Positions 11,134 through 23,589 of a stretch of DNA of 64,000 nucleotides are shown piece after piece. The stretch spans positions 196,536 to 260,535 of the forward strand of contig JAVGVS010000293.1 of assembly GCA_032718565.1 (NCBI GenBank), in the 5' to 3' direction. The stretch is from Distichodus sexfasciatus. Lineage: Eukaryota > Chordata > Actinopteri > Characiformes > Distichodontidae. Position 1 is the stretch's first letter; the number at the start of each line of letters is the position of its first letter. A program made the position numbers and the translations under genes. The notes below the pieces were generated by a model. That model saw only the letters and a program-made list of their open reading frames with translations. It was not told the origin of the DNA and ran no database searches.

Positions 11134-12429
11134 GGTTTAGGAAGCTAAATTACTATCTGAGATTCCTAAAACACAGCCATCACGTCCTAGTCACTCTCCG
11201 TGATGAGGGTGCCAAATAATTTCACTATCCAGGTCACATTTTGAGCCACTGCTATGTCAGCAACACAATTTTATTGAGAGGAAAAAAGCACATCTAAAGA
11301 GTACACGAATAGCAATAGTGACTATAACATTCGGAGGATTCATCAGAATTCCCGATTTTAAAAGGGTTTTTCCCCCCAAAAAACTCTTCCCCTCGCCCAG
11401 CAGAGTGAAACTAAAACGTATGTTAATATATGTTAATCTGTGGTAATGACATGCAAATGAGTACCTGAATCCACAATACGACTTATGACTGATGGCAATT
11501 GCTATGCTGGAATCCCCACGTATACACCCCCGTCTGCCTACTTAATTGATTATTGTGTGTTTTCGCGTACACACTTTTGATGCACGAGTGCATTTTACAC
11601 CTTTGCCACCCGAGACTTGTCGAGTATAAATTTTCTCACACCATAACGGGTTATGGCTCGAGTACGGGCTCCAGTGACAGCTTTTTTTTTGTCCTGACGT
11701 CTGACAGTTTATCATTTCTGTAGTAAAACTCCATTCACGTCCCTCGACCTTCCTGACCAACAAAATTGTTCCTTATGTGCCCGCTTTCCCTGGTTCGGAC
11801 TTTTTATGATCATTTTTGATTATTTTTCAGCTACATTTGCTAAATTCATGACCACAATGTAACCTTTAAAAGCTCTTAAAAGCAAATTTGTATACTTTGT
11901 AAACAGTCCCAAATCTTTTTTAGTGTTGTACTGAACCATTTTGGTTAATGTCAGCTCACCAATAAAGACCACAGATTCAGCATAATGCACACACCCTAAA
12001 TGCTAATGCTAATTCGTAAACTTGCTAGCGTCGCGGTTCAGTGTGAAAATTAGAGAAGCACAAATCCTAACCTGAAGGAATACATTAAAAGTAAAATGGG
12101 AAGTTTGGCTTGTTTTTCCCCTCGACCCATTCATTCTGATGAATCCTGTTAAATACGACAAGCGCAGTTCCAAATAACAGAAATCTAGCTGTAATTATAG
12201 CCAGCTAATTATAAAAGCTGGCTAAATATAGCTAAAAAAATAGCAAGCACGGCAGTGATTGAATGGTAATAGCAGAAAATTTGATGAGATTTGCTTTCTT
12301 TAACGTTTTGTTTCATTAGCCTTCCACAATTGATATGTTTAGTTTTATCCACTATATACGTTCTAATAACAGGTTTTAATACTTTGAGTAGCTGTTTAAA
12401 AATGACTTGTATTGTGTGATCTTATGTTA
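11134..12429. other. Intergenic, nothing recognised
   Basis: AT-rich. A minus-strand frame at 11542-11763 has no recognisable content. Contains a local repeat of CTAATTATA / AGCTGGCTAAATATAGC type near 12195. Confidence 0.45.
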
Positions 12430-12532
12430 TATCAGAATCTGATTTATTTGCCATGTCAGAAAAAGTTCCAAGGAAGTCATTAGTGTCTCCGGTCGTTAGC
12501 GTCTTTCCAGCCAGACATGAAACAGACAGTAT
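12430..12532. repeat. Short fish repeat fragment, hit by a SINE
   Basis: ATCAGAATCTGATTTATTTGCCATGT resembles the common fish terminal motif of the form AATCAGCTTTATTGGCCAAGT, also seen in weaker form at 23590. The second SINE family is inserted directly downstream, and CACAAGGCATACATACAATAC follows that insertion. Confidence 0.4.
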
Positions 12533-12906
12533 AAATACGGCGGCGCAATGGTTAGCGCTGTCGCCTCATAGCGAGAAGGTTCTGGTTCGATCCTCGCAGG
12601 GCCTTTCTGTGTGGAGTTTGCATGCTCTCCCCGTGTTCGCGTGGGTTTCCGCCGAGGGGGGGGGTCCGCTTTCCTCCCACAGTCCAAAAGCATGCAGTTT
12701 AGGTTCATTGGCAACTCTAAATTGGCCTTAGAAGGTGTGACTGTGAGGGTGAATGTGTTTACGCCTGCCTAGGGTTGGTCCCCGCCTTGCGCCTGTAGTT
12801 CCAGGGATAGGCTCAGGTGCTCCCCAACCCCCACCCCACCGCGGCCCCAGTTGGGATTAAGCGGGTCAGATAATGAATGAATGAATGAATGAATGAATGA
12901 ATGAAT
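12533..12906 (+). mobile_element. Second SINE-like family, near full length
   Basis: The tRNA-like head has GGTTAGCGCTGTCGCCTC (A-box side) and GGTTCGATCCTCGCAGGGCC (B-box side). The body follows: TGTGTGGAGTTTGCATGCTC, TTCCTCCCACAGTCCAAAAG, CAACTCTAAATTGGCC, GGGATTAAGCGGGTCAGATA. It closes with an (ATGA)n tail of about seven units. This is a widespread fish layout. A G-run (GAGGGGGGGG) has expanded near 12653. Confidence 0.9.
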
Positions 12907-14098
12907 ACACAAGGCATACATACAATACAAAATATGAAACACAAAATATAACTTAAAAGTTACATGACAATATACAATACCAAATTTATAATTTACACAA
13001 TATACAGTCAATGTGCAGGTTGTGTTAGATATCCAAATTATGCTTAGTTTATCATATCGTGTCATTATTTAAATTATGATATTAGTCCTAAATTACAGCA
13101 TACAGCATACAGTTAAACGACAGGATGCCAATGAGAATGTGCATATTAACAGTAGATGGCACTAGACCATCATAGACCAATTTTCTTATTCTGGTCATGG
13201 TCTTCCAGAGAGAAGTGGGTTACGGCCCCCAAAAAACCCCTCGGTATTTAGCGCTGTTGGGACAAGGCACTCCTGGGAAATACCTGCATGTTAACTACTT
13301 AACGGAATTAAGAAGAAGCCGAATATTTTCATTGTGAATTTATTGGATTCGCCATTCCTACAGTTGCTAGATGACCTTCGCACACATGCACAAATATACG
13401 GCATTCAGACAACAGAAGAGACAGAAGGTGTATCCCTAGAGCGGGCAAAAATAAAAACGGTGAGGTGAGGTCATAACGTAATAACTGTACCAAGGCAACA
13501 AGAGAGGAGCCGGGACACTTGCACATCCCAAAATGAATCAATAACCCATTTAGATCACACAAATAAACTCGCAACTTGTTCAGCCGTCATTGAGGGAATA
13601 ATGAGATGGAGAAAACAGATGAGCCCACACATAAGCATGCCTAATCTGCCATTAAACACTATTTTTCGAGACATTAATCATAAATGCAAGTGCAGCACTT
13701 CTGATAGGATTCTTTTCTGTAGTGTTTTTTGGTAGGCTTTTAGCGATATTGACAGTCAGCAAACAGCCAGTCCATGTAGGTGAGAGCTCGGAAAAAATCT
13801 AGGATCTATTATTATCTGTTATCACATGATATTTGAGTAATAAAACAAATTAATGACTTTACGGGGGTCAGTAAATGATGTTGAGTAATGTTTTTTAATA
13901 TGAGCTTCTTATGAAAGTTATTAGAGGTTCTTATGTCAATTAAAATTGAAAGATTATTAACCAGTCATTATAATTATCGATACATTTGAGGGAAGTGACT
14001 TAAGCGAAGCAGTGAAGAGTAGATAGTAATATTATTAATAATATTAGTAATAAGAATTGTGGGGATTCATCATTAATGAGAATTATGAGATTGACCAA
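12907..14098. other. Intergenic, nothing recognised
   Basis: AT-rich single-copy sequence without a recognised gene. Confidence 0.45.
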
Positions 14099-14131
14099 TG
14101 GATTATTATTATTAATTATTACTATTATTAA

Positions 14132-14164
<33 letters not shown>

Positions 14165-14240
14165 CTAATATTAACTTTGCAAGCTGTTTAAAATAAACAT
14201 TTATCTACATTATTCACTAACCCCATTTTCTATTAATTCA

Positions 14241-14282
<42 letters not shown>
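14099..14282. repeat. Paired (ATT)n and (AAT)n microsatellites
   Basis: (ATT)n at about 14099-14164 and (AAT)n at about 14241-14282 lie 76 bases apart in reverse-complement orientation, so the tract could fold into a long A/T stem. Confidence 0.9.
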
Positions 14283-15000
14283 TTATGCCAAGCACTTATA
14301 AATCTTCCATAATGTATAAATGTGCAACTTTTAACTTTCACACTTCATACTTTTCAATTTCGCAAAATTTTCCCTTTTTCCAAAAAGTCTTTATTTGGCA
14401 TCTCTTCATCTTCGCAGTCGCCAGAACACTCCATGCTGTTAAGTTCCTCCATGTTCTTCTGCATCCCGCTACCTGTTCCTGCGTCTCAGCTCGCCCTGGC
14501 CTGGTAGTCGATTCGCGCCTGAGGAGACTCCCAAGCCCAAGACTTGTCTAGCGGTAATGGACGGCAAGCGGTGATTTGTAGGGGGCTAATGTTGCTGATC
14601 AAACTACAGATGTTCTTCACACCAAGTCAAGGAAAGCTTGCCGTCTCCGGTCTCCGGGCCGCGGCACCCCAACAGCGAGGCGCTATGCAGAAAACCTGCT
14701 TTAAGGAGGACGAGGATCGCAAGCGAAGCAAATTGCCGTAGTCTTTATAGCGCTCAGCAGTTCTCTTGCGGGAGAGAATATTACTAATGACTCCTAAACC
14801 TATCATCAATTTTCGTCTGACCATCTGCTCCATGCCCTCCGCACATTATAGGTCCATGTGAAAATCATTACTTCTAGTTAGAAATAGTGGACTTTGAGTC
14901 GGAAGCATTGATTAGGAGCCGTGCCCTTCCTCAAAGGCATCTGGCATTCGTGCAGCGTTCGGCGTCAGCGGCGGTGAAACGTTTCCTTTTCTTGCATTGA
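14283..15000. other. Single-copy intergenic DNA
   Basis: No recognised repeat. Unique-looking, moderately GC-rich sequence from 14500 to 15000 might be regulatory. Confidence 0.35.
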
Positions 15001-15002
15001 AA

Positions 15003-15110
15003 TGAATCTCTCTCTTGCTCTCTCTCTCTCTCTCTCTATTTCTCCTGGTGTCTTCCACCCGTTTTGGGCCAATGCGATTCGAATTGAAGACTCTCTCTCT
15101 CTTTTTTCTC
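15003..15110. repeat. (CT)n tracts
   Basis: CT runs at 15003-15036 and 15090-15112, separated by unique sequence. Confidence 0.85.
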
Positions 15111-15506
15111 TCGTACAGTGTCACACATCACTCAGAACGGAAGCCATTTCGCTGTCGAACCTCCGTCCTACCGTCTCGTCGCGATCTATTATTCATCTAA
15201 TGTCTTATTCAGATCAGGAATCATTTTCATCTAGCATATTATTGGGATTCTAAATAATTGAGGAAACCATTAAAAGAAACACACCTTGGGCAAAGAATGT
15301 GATGACTTGAGCTTTACCGCCGTCTATTCAAAGTTCTATTCGCGTTCCGTGATTTCAATTTATTTACCTGCAGTAATAGAAATCCATGGCGGCGGTGGCC
15401 GAAGCCTTATGAAAGCCGCGTTTATTCCTTTGGAGGGACCAATCTTCATATTTTTATTTCATTTTAATATTTATCTTTGAACAGAGGGAAAATATGGTCA
15501 GCACAA

Positions 15507-15510
<4 letters not shown>

Positions 15511-15543
<33 letters not shown>
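15511..15543. repeat. (GA)n microsatellite
   Basis: About 16 GA units. Confidence 0.95.
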
Positions 15544-15547
<4 letters not shown>

Positions 15548-17983
15548 TGACCCTTTGAAACACAACTATCGCAAGTTTCCAATACCGGGGCAGATGGGAA
15601 TGGGCGGTAGGGAGGGGGAGGATAGTGAAAGTCTCCCCTCCTTAAAGAGTGTGTTTTTGGTAAAAAGAATTCTGAGCGTGACAGCAGAATAGAACTCCCC
15701 TGAAGAGGTAACATCCCTGGTTTGACTGACAGTGTCCTCAGACGGCTTGTTGCACCCTTGTCTAAGCGGATTTAGGAGGTGATATTCTCTTGGAGAGAAT
15801 TTTGCCTGACAGGCTTTCACCAGCAAAGCCCGAAAAAAAACATTTTTGTTCCTCTTTTCGAGCTCTCGTTGCAAAACCAAACCCTTCTGAGAAGCTCAAG
15901 TCATCGCTGTTTGGCTGCTGTGTTCTGCTGTGTTCTGCTGCAGCACGGTATGTTCTGCAAATGTAGATCTAGCGTTGCTCGCGTCTTCACCACACACCCT
16001 GTTGTCTTTCTTTAGGTTTGAAATCACACATTTTTGGTTGCAGTTTGCACTACACGAACCCTGCTTACTCATACTCCGATGACTTGTGCCCTGTGAGAGT
16101 AGGTCATTCCTGGACAACAAAAAAAAAGTCACATTAACATTTTAGTCGATACCATAAAAAAATCAATAGATGTCGAGTAGCCCTTTGGAACCGGCTCGCC
16201 TCGGTTCTGCTCTGCCCGTTCCGACCGGTTCGCCCTGCACAAGCCAAGACCTTCGCGTTAAAAATTCTCGTCTAGGAAAGGTTGCGGAGACCGTTTCCAA
16301 ATTCTTCTCACATGTCCTTTTTTGTTTCTCTACCTCCCGCCACCCCACACCCACCTTGCCCCGCAATGAAGACGCAACTACTAATTTTCCATCCCCGGCG
16401 ATGAAAAAACACGATTAGATGGATCGTAATGAAAATATTTTCTCAAGTCAACATTAAAAGAAAAAGGGGGGAAAAAAAGAGAGGCCCGCTGCAATAATTC
16501 CGCGGGTTTGATATGGAGTAATAAAGAATAAGTGGTGTGTCTGTCAGGATGATTGATTCCCGCACGTTCAGGAGGTCATCTCTCATTTCAAACCCGCCTG
16601 AGATAAAGTTCGGAATATGACAGACTCAATGGCATTTAAACCATGAATATTTCTGTAACCTGTCTGTATCTGAGAAAAATAGAATAATCCCCAGCAGTAG
16701 CAAATTTCTCTTGGATGAAACATGAAAGCTCGTCTGAGGACAGCTTGCCACCTCATAAATTAAGTGTCTATATTTCAAACTCATATTCTTGTCCTATCAT
16801 CATCGTCGTTTGGATCCTTCATATCACTTGCGAGGGTTGGGGAGTTGGGGTGGGAGGGAAAAAAGCCTTTCAATTTGAGTTTATTACTCGCTGTCCATTC
16901 ACGTGTATCTTGATCTAGGGTTTAATATTCAACTGATTATGATTTATAACGACAAAAATGAAAATGTAGGTGTTTTAAGCAGTGATGTGGGAGCTTGAGG
17001 CATGGCCCAAAATATTCGAATGATTTGTTTTTATTTAGATTTTCCCCCGCTTTTCTGATACGTTTGCATTTGTTTGCTGCAGACCGGAGACTGGAGACCA
17101 GAGTGTTTTTTATCCCCCTTTTTTTCCGCCCAGCAGTAGTCCTGCTGCTGCCTGTCACCACGGTCAAGTTCCTCTGGGCATGAAGGCATGAGCTAATGGA
17201 GGCAGAGTGAGAGCTCGGTCTCTAGAGCAGCCCTACACGGGGAGGGTGAAATAGAGGTTATGGAGGTTCTTAAATATTTAACTGGGCGACCCCTTCCGAC
17301 GCTGTAATTAGACAGATTACCTGTTAGCCATGGTCTCCTTGTGCCGAGATGTTTAAAAAAAAACGAAAAAAAAACCATCTAACCTCCAGGCAAATGGAAA
17401 GAAGTCAAAAAGGATTTCACGCTGCTTGAGCAACGGTGAATCCTCAATTAATAGCAAAAAGAAAAAAATGGGGGGATGAAGAAAAAAAAAAAACCCAGAA
17501 CTTTCTCATGTGAAGCAGTGGTTAATATTTAACTTGTTTGAGTACAAAAGGGTTTGGTTAAAAATTTAGATGCCTCATGGCTGTCTGTGGCATTCAAATG
17601 CCAAGACTTGGAAGACGGATTGGTCTTAATAGATGGATCAGAGTAAATGAAGCCAGGCAAAGATCGCAGCCAGAAACATTGGTCTCGAAGGGAAGGCTGG
17701 ACGCCAGGTTAATATGTTGTCCATTTGAATAGGCTTTCACATGGAACGTGCGGGAAAAATATTGGTTTGTCGTCCTGTAGTTTGCAAGAATGTTAGTAGA
17801 GAAGCAGGATGTTTGATACATATTCATTCAGTCTAGACAAACATGGAAACGCACCATAGGACTTACATAAATACATTAATAATCACTAAACAAATTGTTT
17901 ACATAAATGTCGCTAGCCTCCTCGTCTAGAATCCTTTAACCTGTATATTAATGCAGTTGTCGGTATACATAAATATACTATAT
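15544..17983. other. Single-copy intergenic DNA with possible regulatory segments
   Basis: No gene or repeat recognised. The 16480-16680 part (GCAATAATTCCGCGGGTTTG, GGATGATTGATTCCCGCACG, TGGCATTTAAACCATGAATA) looks unique and motif-rich. Pentamer-like TGTTCTGCTG repeats occur near 15920-15950. Confidence 0.4.
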
Positions 17984-18768
17984 CAGTGGTTTTTATCTGG
18001 TTCTGTCCCGGGGACCACCATCCAGACTGTAGTCTGCGTCCCACACGCGTGTGCTAGTGGTGTTGAAATGGATCACATAATCGATGCAGCGTGATGCAGA
18101 CGTGGACCATTCTACATCGATGACCATAATCTATTATGAAAGGAGGTTTTCCACCGGCGGTCCACTACCCTGTAGGTGCAGGTGGTCCATGACATGCAAC
18201 CCAGTTTCACTACTGAAATCACTGTTAAACAGCTGTTCCTTTTATCCTTTTTCAAAACGTTTCCAGATGATTTGGGCATCTTTATGAATAATGAATTTAA
18301 TACAGATATCTAAAAAGTAATACAAAAAAAATACTCTCTCCCACACTCAGCAGTTGAAAAGCCCCGAATTATATCATAATGGCATTGTTTGGTGATTTCC
18401 TGGCTACGGCATAAAAAGTTAAAAAGAACATCCTGGTTGCAACTATGGCCCAATTTGTATGCAATGTGAAATAATGTAGAAAAATTGATGAGTTATGCAT
18501 CGAGTTATCATATCGAACCGAATTGTGAGAGCAATGTGCAGAAAAGAATAATCCCCAAAAAAAAAAAAAAAATCTATTTATTAAAGATATTTGCATTAAA
18601 CTTAAATTTGCATTAAATTCTTCATAAAGATGCCCAAATCATTTGAAATTGTCACCTTGAAAAATAAATAAATAAATAAAAATAAATAAAATAAAAAAGT
18701 GCTTTTTATAGTGAAACTGGATTGCATGTCACGGACCACCTGCATTGACCGCCAGCTGAAAACCCCCG
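17984..18768. mobile_element. Fold-back hAT element (785 bp)
   Basis: The left end CAGTGGTTTTTATCTGG and right end CCAGCTGAAAACCCCCG are imperfect inverted repeats. The flanking 8-mers TACTATAT (17976-17983) and TACTATGT (18769-18776) match at 7 of 8 positions, a typical hAT target duplication. Inside, 18165-18310 and 18620-18745 are also inverted copies (GCAGGTGGTCCATGACATGC against GCATGTCACGGACCACCTGC; GATTTGGGCATCTTTATGAA against its complement), so most of the element can fold on itself. No transposase frame. Confidence 0.85.
18660..18695. repeat. (AAAT)n tract inside the fold-back element
   Basis: A/T tetranucleotide run. Confidence 0.8.
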
Positions 18769-18776
18769 TACTATGT

Positions 18777-19900
18777 AATAGTTATTATTAATTAAGTATT
18801 TACTAATAAAGAATACATTTATATAGTAATAAACATAAATTGATATTATTTATCGATTATTAATCAATATCTTTCAAACCCAAGGAAGCTTTACAAAGTA
18901 GCAACAAAACAAGCATGCAAATAATAAACGTACAATGCTAGTGCATCGCTGTAATTTTAGGATTAATTTGGAAATGGTCGTTCATTTTTATTATTTAATT
19001 CTAAAAGCTAAACTTCATCAATGCTATATTCATTACACCTCAAAGGGAATGTTTCCAGCCTTTTTGTTGACGTGTTGATGAACGCTGCCCACAGCATTAT
19101 CTGTTTACTCAAACTAGAAATGAGATATTCGTATAATTTGAGATACTGGATTTCTGGTTTTCTTGAGGCTTGAAATTTTTCACTTTTAGTTTAACGAATG
19201 CTGTGTATAAACCGGTTTGAATTAAATAACAATGCACAAATGACCTTTTTCACTGTATTCTCATTTTTTGGAGATGCAGTAGTATATACTACAATGGAAC
19301 TCGTCTAGATTTTAATGACAAATGGTTTGAACAGGAAAGGTTGCAGACGTTGAAACCTAAGTCTTTGTAAATGCAAATGGCTCCCTCAAAGACTAAGCTG
19401 TTTGCCTACAGCTGGCCAGCTAACCAAATGCAGTTCACACCTCTGGATCCCCCTCTATAAAAGTCTGTAAGCTTGGGAAAAGGATCCAGGGAGAGGTACC
19501 CGCCTGAAACACACAATGCTGTAACATCTGCAAAAAAAACGTTGCATAAAGCACCCTCATGTATTTGTCACTCGTATCTTTCGAAACCAGAATCTAACGA
19601 AAGTGTCACATCATTCTAACATATTCTGACACTCTTCGATTCTGAGATTCTGTGATTTTTGGGGTGTGAGCGCCACGATTTGGGTGCAGCAACAGCGAAG
19701 GCTCAGCCTCTCATTGAAACTAGTCTGTATTTATGTGATTGCAAGATGCCTTTAACCTTCGCGGTGTGATAAAGAGACTTGGAGATGCGCCTTGTTTATA
19801 AGGAGTGAGGTCACGAAGGGCTTTAAAAGTGCAAATTAGGATCTTATGCTGAAGGTGAAAGGAGATCGGTAACTGATATGGGACTAGAGTGATGTGAGAA
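18777..19900. other. Intergenic, nothing recognised
   Basis: AT-rich single-copy sequence. GTGATAAAGAGACTTGGAGATGC to AAAGTGCAAATTAGGATCTTATG (19766-19850) may be an old repeat but I cannot name it. Confidence 0.4.
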
Positions 19901-20165
19901 TTTAAGTGAGTGATTATTTGTCATTGTGAACACACCGTGCAATGAAATGTGACCTCTGCATTTGACCCATCCGTGAAGGAGCAGTGGGCAGTTGACATGG
20001 CCAGCGCTCGGGGAGCAGTGCTTGGGGAGAGCACTTTAGTCATGAGTTCTTCAGTGGTACCTTTTACAGTCCGAGACTTTAACCGGTGACCTGCCGATCG
20101 CGGGGCAAACTCCCTAACCATTACGCTACCACGCGTCCCAATTTGACCCATTCGTGAGCTTTTTT
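19901..20165 (-). mobile_element. Composite SINE, reverse orientation
   Basis: Carries the SINE tail GTGATTATTTGTCATTGTGA, TTTGACCCATCCGTGAAGGA, AGTGCTTGGGG, a changed B box and the head CCTAACCATTACGCTACC. Directly upstream of the head (to the right here) lies a second SINE piece, AATTTGACCCATTCGTGAGC plus a T-run. The same junction occurs at 50390-50430, which points to an inherited dimer-like source. Confidence 0.85.
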
Positions 20166-20454
20166 TTTATGCTACGAACTTCCCCTGAAGTACAGTATGT
20201 TTAGTATGAGTGAGGGTTCTAGAGAGTTTTAAATGTGTTCTAAATGAACAACAGCAGAAAATTATGATAAACTAAGTTTGATGCAATGGCCGCAATATTC
20301 AAGAAATTAAGACAAAAAACTGTAGCTCTGGGAAATATGACCTTAAATCAGTATCATGATTTTTTTTTTACCTCCATTATGAGTTTGTTTTTGCCCTTTG
20401 TTTTTCACTGACAAAGTTTGACTGTAAATATTCTCAAATATTAAATCTGGGATA

Positions 20455-20787
20455 TGTCACGTTCCACTCACACAGAGAGTCGGACGCAGATGCAGGAGTT
20501 GACATTGACGGTGATTTATTTACAAAGTTCCATACGAACACATAGTGCCCACGCAGAGTGGTGAGTGTGAGGGTGAGGGTGAGGGTGAACCGACAAAAAC
20601 CGAACTTATATACTGTACACAAACAGAAACAAGGAGGCCGAACTAGAACACAGATGAGGCTAATAAACTCATAACACGAAGACAGGAAGTGGGGCCAAGA
20701 CGAGACAGACACGAAAATAACTGAAACAAAACGGGACACAGCGCCACCCACTGTCTGCTCCGCTAAGGCAAAGACCAGCTCCTGACA
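20455..20787 (-). mobile_element. Solo LTR (333 bp) with 5-bp target duplication
   Basis: The plus strand runs TGTCACG...CCTGACA and is flanked by GGATA at 20450-20454 and 20788-20792, a perfect 5-bp duplication. Read on the minus strand it is organised like an LTR: it starts TGTCAGGAGCTG, has a TATATAAG box (about 20605-20612) and an AATAAA signal (20515-20520), and ends GTGACA. No gag-pol remains, so it probably arose by LTR-LTR recombination. A GTGAGG hexamer run has expanded at 20560-20588. Confidence 0.85.
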
Positions 20788-21013
20788 GGATATTTTTCAT
20801 TAAAGAGTGTGGATCTTTATGATTGTAGGATCTATGGTTTTTAGCAGAATAGATTCTGTACAGACATTGAGGAAAGTATTAACAGAATTTCAAAAGTAAA
20901 TATAACTGCAAGCAGTGATTACGGGGGCCATGCAGTTTGCAGCTTCATCAGTTTTTGACGAATCGAAGTGGACAGACGTTGAAAAATGACACGTTTCATC
21001 CTTTTACCTAGGG

Positions 21014-21912
21014 TGCTACGGTTCAAAACTTATTAGGCAAAATGCAAAATAGCTTATTATAGCGCCACCAACTGGCAGAGTGGTGCAATTCTTTTGTGCC
21101 TGAGTAGTGGGAGGGGTGCCAGACCTACCTGCCAAATTTCTAAGCTGTAGCCCACCCAGAGCTGGATTTCTATGACACTCAGTGTGTGGCATTGCAGTTC
21201 TATGCCAAGCCCACCACATTTATTTGCACATTACAGCCAAATGAAGACCTAAATTAAAAATGTGCTCCATAATCATTAAAGAAGAGTGTATTGGGATTCA
21301 AATGATACCAGTTGCATGCAGATTGGAAAAAAATCCAGGGACTAGTTCTCAAGAGATAGTTTTGCATATTATGCAGAGTAGTGAGAAATCCAATATGGCA
21401 GAAATAGATGCGAGGGTCTATAAAGATTCGTCTTGACCCAAGGAGTAAGATAGTATAAGATTTTTGAGAATCGGAGCTACGGTTCAAAAGTTATTAGGCA
21501 AAACGGAAAATAGCTTATTATAGTGCCACCAACTGGCAGAGTGGTGCAATTTTTTTTGGCCTGAGTAGTGGGTGGGGTTTGTGACCTAACAGCCAAATTC
21601 CAAAGCTGTAGGTCTTACAGTTTTTGCTCCACAAAAGGTTTAGCATATTATGCAAATTTGCGGGAAATCCAATATTTCGGAAATAGATTGGAGGGGTCTG
21701 TAAAGATTCGTAACGACCCAAGGGTTAAGAAGATATAATTTTTTTGAGAATTGGAGCTACGGTTCAAAAGTTATTAGGCAAAATGCAAAATAGCTTATTA
21801 TACGGCCACCAACTGGCAGAGCGGCACAATTTTTTTTGCCTGAGAAGTGAGAGGGGTCCTGGACCTACCTGCCAAATTTCAAAGCTGTAGGTCTTACAGT
21901 TTTTTCTCCACA
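21014..21912. repeat. Three direct copies of an unclassified repeat
   Basis: The block GCTACGGTTCAAAAGTTATT, AGGCAAAATGCAAAATAGC, TTATTATAGCGCCACCAACT, GGCAGAGTGGTGCAATT, then TGCCAAATTTCAAAGCTGTA, recurs near 21014, 21475 and 21755. Copies 1 and 2 also share AAGATTCGTAACGACCCAAG-type segments upstream of the next unit. Start-to-start distances are about 461 and 280. No frame is shared between the copies. Its family is unknown to me. Confidence 0.8.
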
Positions 21913-21935
21913 ACGCGTTTTAAGGCAGAATTAAA

Positions 21936-21957
21936 TTTATTTATTTATTTATTTTTT
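21936..21957. repeat. (TTTA)n microsatellite
   Basis: Short A/T tetranucleotide tract. Confidence 0.85.
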
Positions 21958-22289
21958 AATCAGCACGTTTCCAATAGGGTTCCACGCAGTGTTCCACTGA
22001 TGGCCCCCTAATGACGTGGGAAAGACTAATCCGATTAGCTCGATTAAGTTTTGATTAGTTACCTAGCCTTATCTCACGCTAATTCTGCCCATTCCTCTTG
22101 GAATTCGCCCAGTTTAAAAATCAGCACAAGTAAATGAGTGAAAGTTCTGGCCTTTATTGAAGTAATAAAACTTATTGGTATGTTTGTGCCAAAAAAAAAA
22201 AAAATCCTCACACCTTTCACAACCTCAATTTGATCCGTTCAGCCGCATTTGCCAGGTGCCTTGGAACCTGTTTTCGGAGTGACCAATTT

Positions 22290-22350
22290 CCCCAGAATTT
22301 CCGTGTGAAATTTGCATGTTCTCTCCTCACCTTAATTGGTTTGCCGTGCG
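22290..22350 (+). mobile_element. Possible degraded second-family SINE fragment
   Basis: TTCCGTGTGAAATTTGCATGTTCTCTCC resembles TGTGTGGAGTTTGCATGCTCTCC of the 12533 element. Little else aligns. Confidence 0.35.
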
Positions 22351-22924
22351 GCATTCTCCAGAGCCTGACTCGAAGTTGTGAGAAGTGGGCGCTATAGCGG
22401 GCCGCTTTTGTGCTATTTAAAGTCCGATCTGACAGCGAGTCAGAAAGTTTTGCTGTCCTTGATACTTGGTTGCCTTCAAGGACTTGCCTTACATTAAACA
22501 TCAAGGCCTTTGGGACTATGTTTTTTTTTTCTTTCCTTTTTGTAGTGTACACTCTATGAACCTGCTACCCTCCTCCACTCCCCCAGTGTTTTTAATTAAC
22601 GGTGATCACCATTATACCTGCATACAAATACACTTCCGCAATGCATCCGAGAAGCGGCAAGTGAGCGGCTGCCATATGGCGCTGTCTGACACCGGGAAAA
22701 TGGGCCACTAGTCCTGTCTGTTCTCTGTCACTGGGCACGCTGAGGTGCACTTGCATTATTCCACACCTGATTTGTCTCCCACCTCGTTGCGTCGTCGCTT
22801 AATCAGTTCCCCGCTCCTTTTTTTTTCGCCAGAAGAAAAGATCGGGGTTATGTAAGATGTTCATCTGCGTTGTTAATCTGGTAACAGTGGACTGTACATT
22901 TAAGTATAATTCTCATATTTCGGA

Positions 22925-23230
22925 TTTTTTAAATCTTGGACATCGGACAGGGGCGGCTCTAGGATCTGACCTTTAGGGGAGCTCAGCCCTTAGCGCTGAC
23001 AGAGGCTCTTGGCTTGAACAATGCGGTTGCCATGTTTAGTCCAGATTTAAGATCTTTTAGAAACGACTTACATTTTAAAACAAAAGCTGGCTGGGCGATA
23101 GGCTTATCATTAAGGGTAAAAGCAAGATACCTCCTTAAAATTGGGTTGGTGGGCTAGGTGTGATAAGCTTACTATAACGTTGTCCAGTTGGACTTTGGAC
23201 TTTAATGTCCACAGGAGCCACAACTATTGC
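22925..23230. other. Possible old transposon fragment
   Basis: CAGGGGCGGCTCTAGGATC near 22950 resembles the start of some fish hAT MITEs. The other end was not found. Confidence 0.25.
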
Positions 23231-23589
23231 ACCTGTATTTTAAAATGTTCCTTTCATTGATTCTAAGTCCATTAGCCATACCTTTAAATTTCGCTGCTGA
23301 GAACGACAACACCGAGATGCGCTGTGTTACGTCTGCAGCACACTCAAATGCCCATTTGAATTCAAACAATCAGGTAATCGTGGGCGCGCCAACTCGATCA
23401 GAGGAGGATCCGACTCGTGCAAGGCTTTTACTGCAAGGCTTCATTTATTCCATCTTTAAAAAGCAATTTGGCCAAGTCTAATCTACGCAAAAAACTCACA
23501 AAAATTATTTTTCAGGAGGTGCTGAGTTCCAATTTAGCCTAAAAATAGCCCCAAATCGCCACGCTGGACGTGGGTTAAAACATTTTGGA

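Noticed and set aside
23380..23420. GGCGCGCC and GGATCC close together, suggesting vector or adaptor contamination
   Set aside because: The surrounding sequence is ordinary genomic DNA without polylinker order; two restriction sites alone prove nothing.
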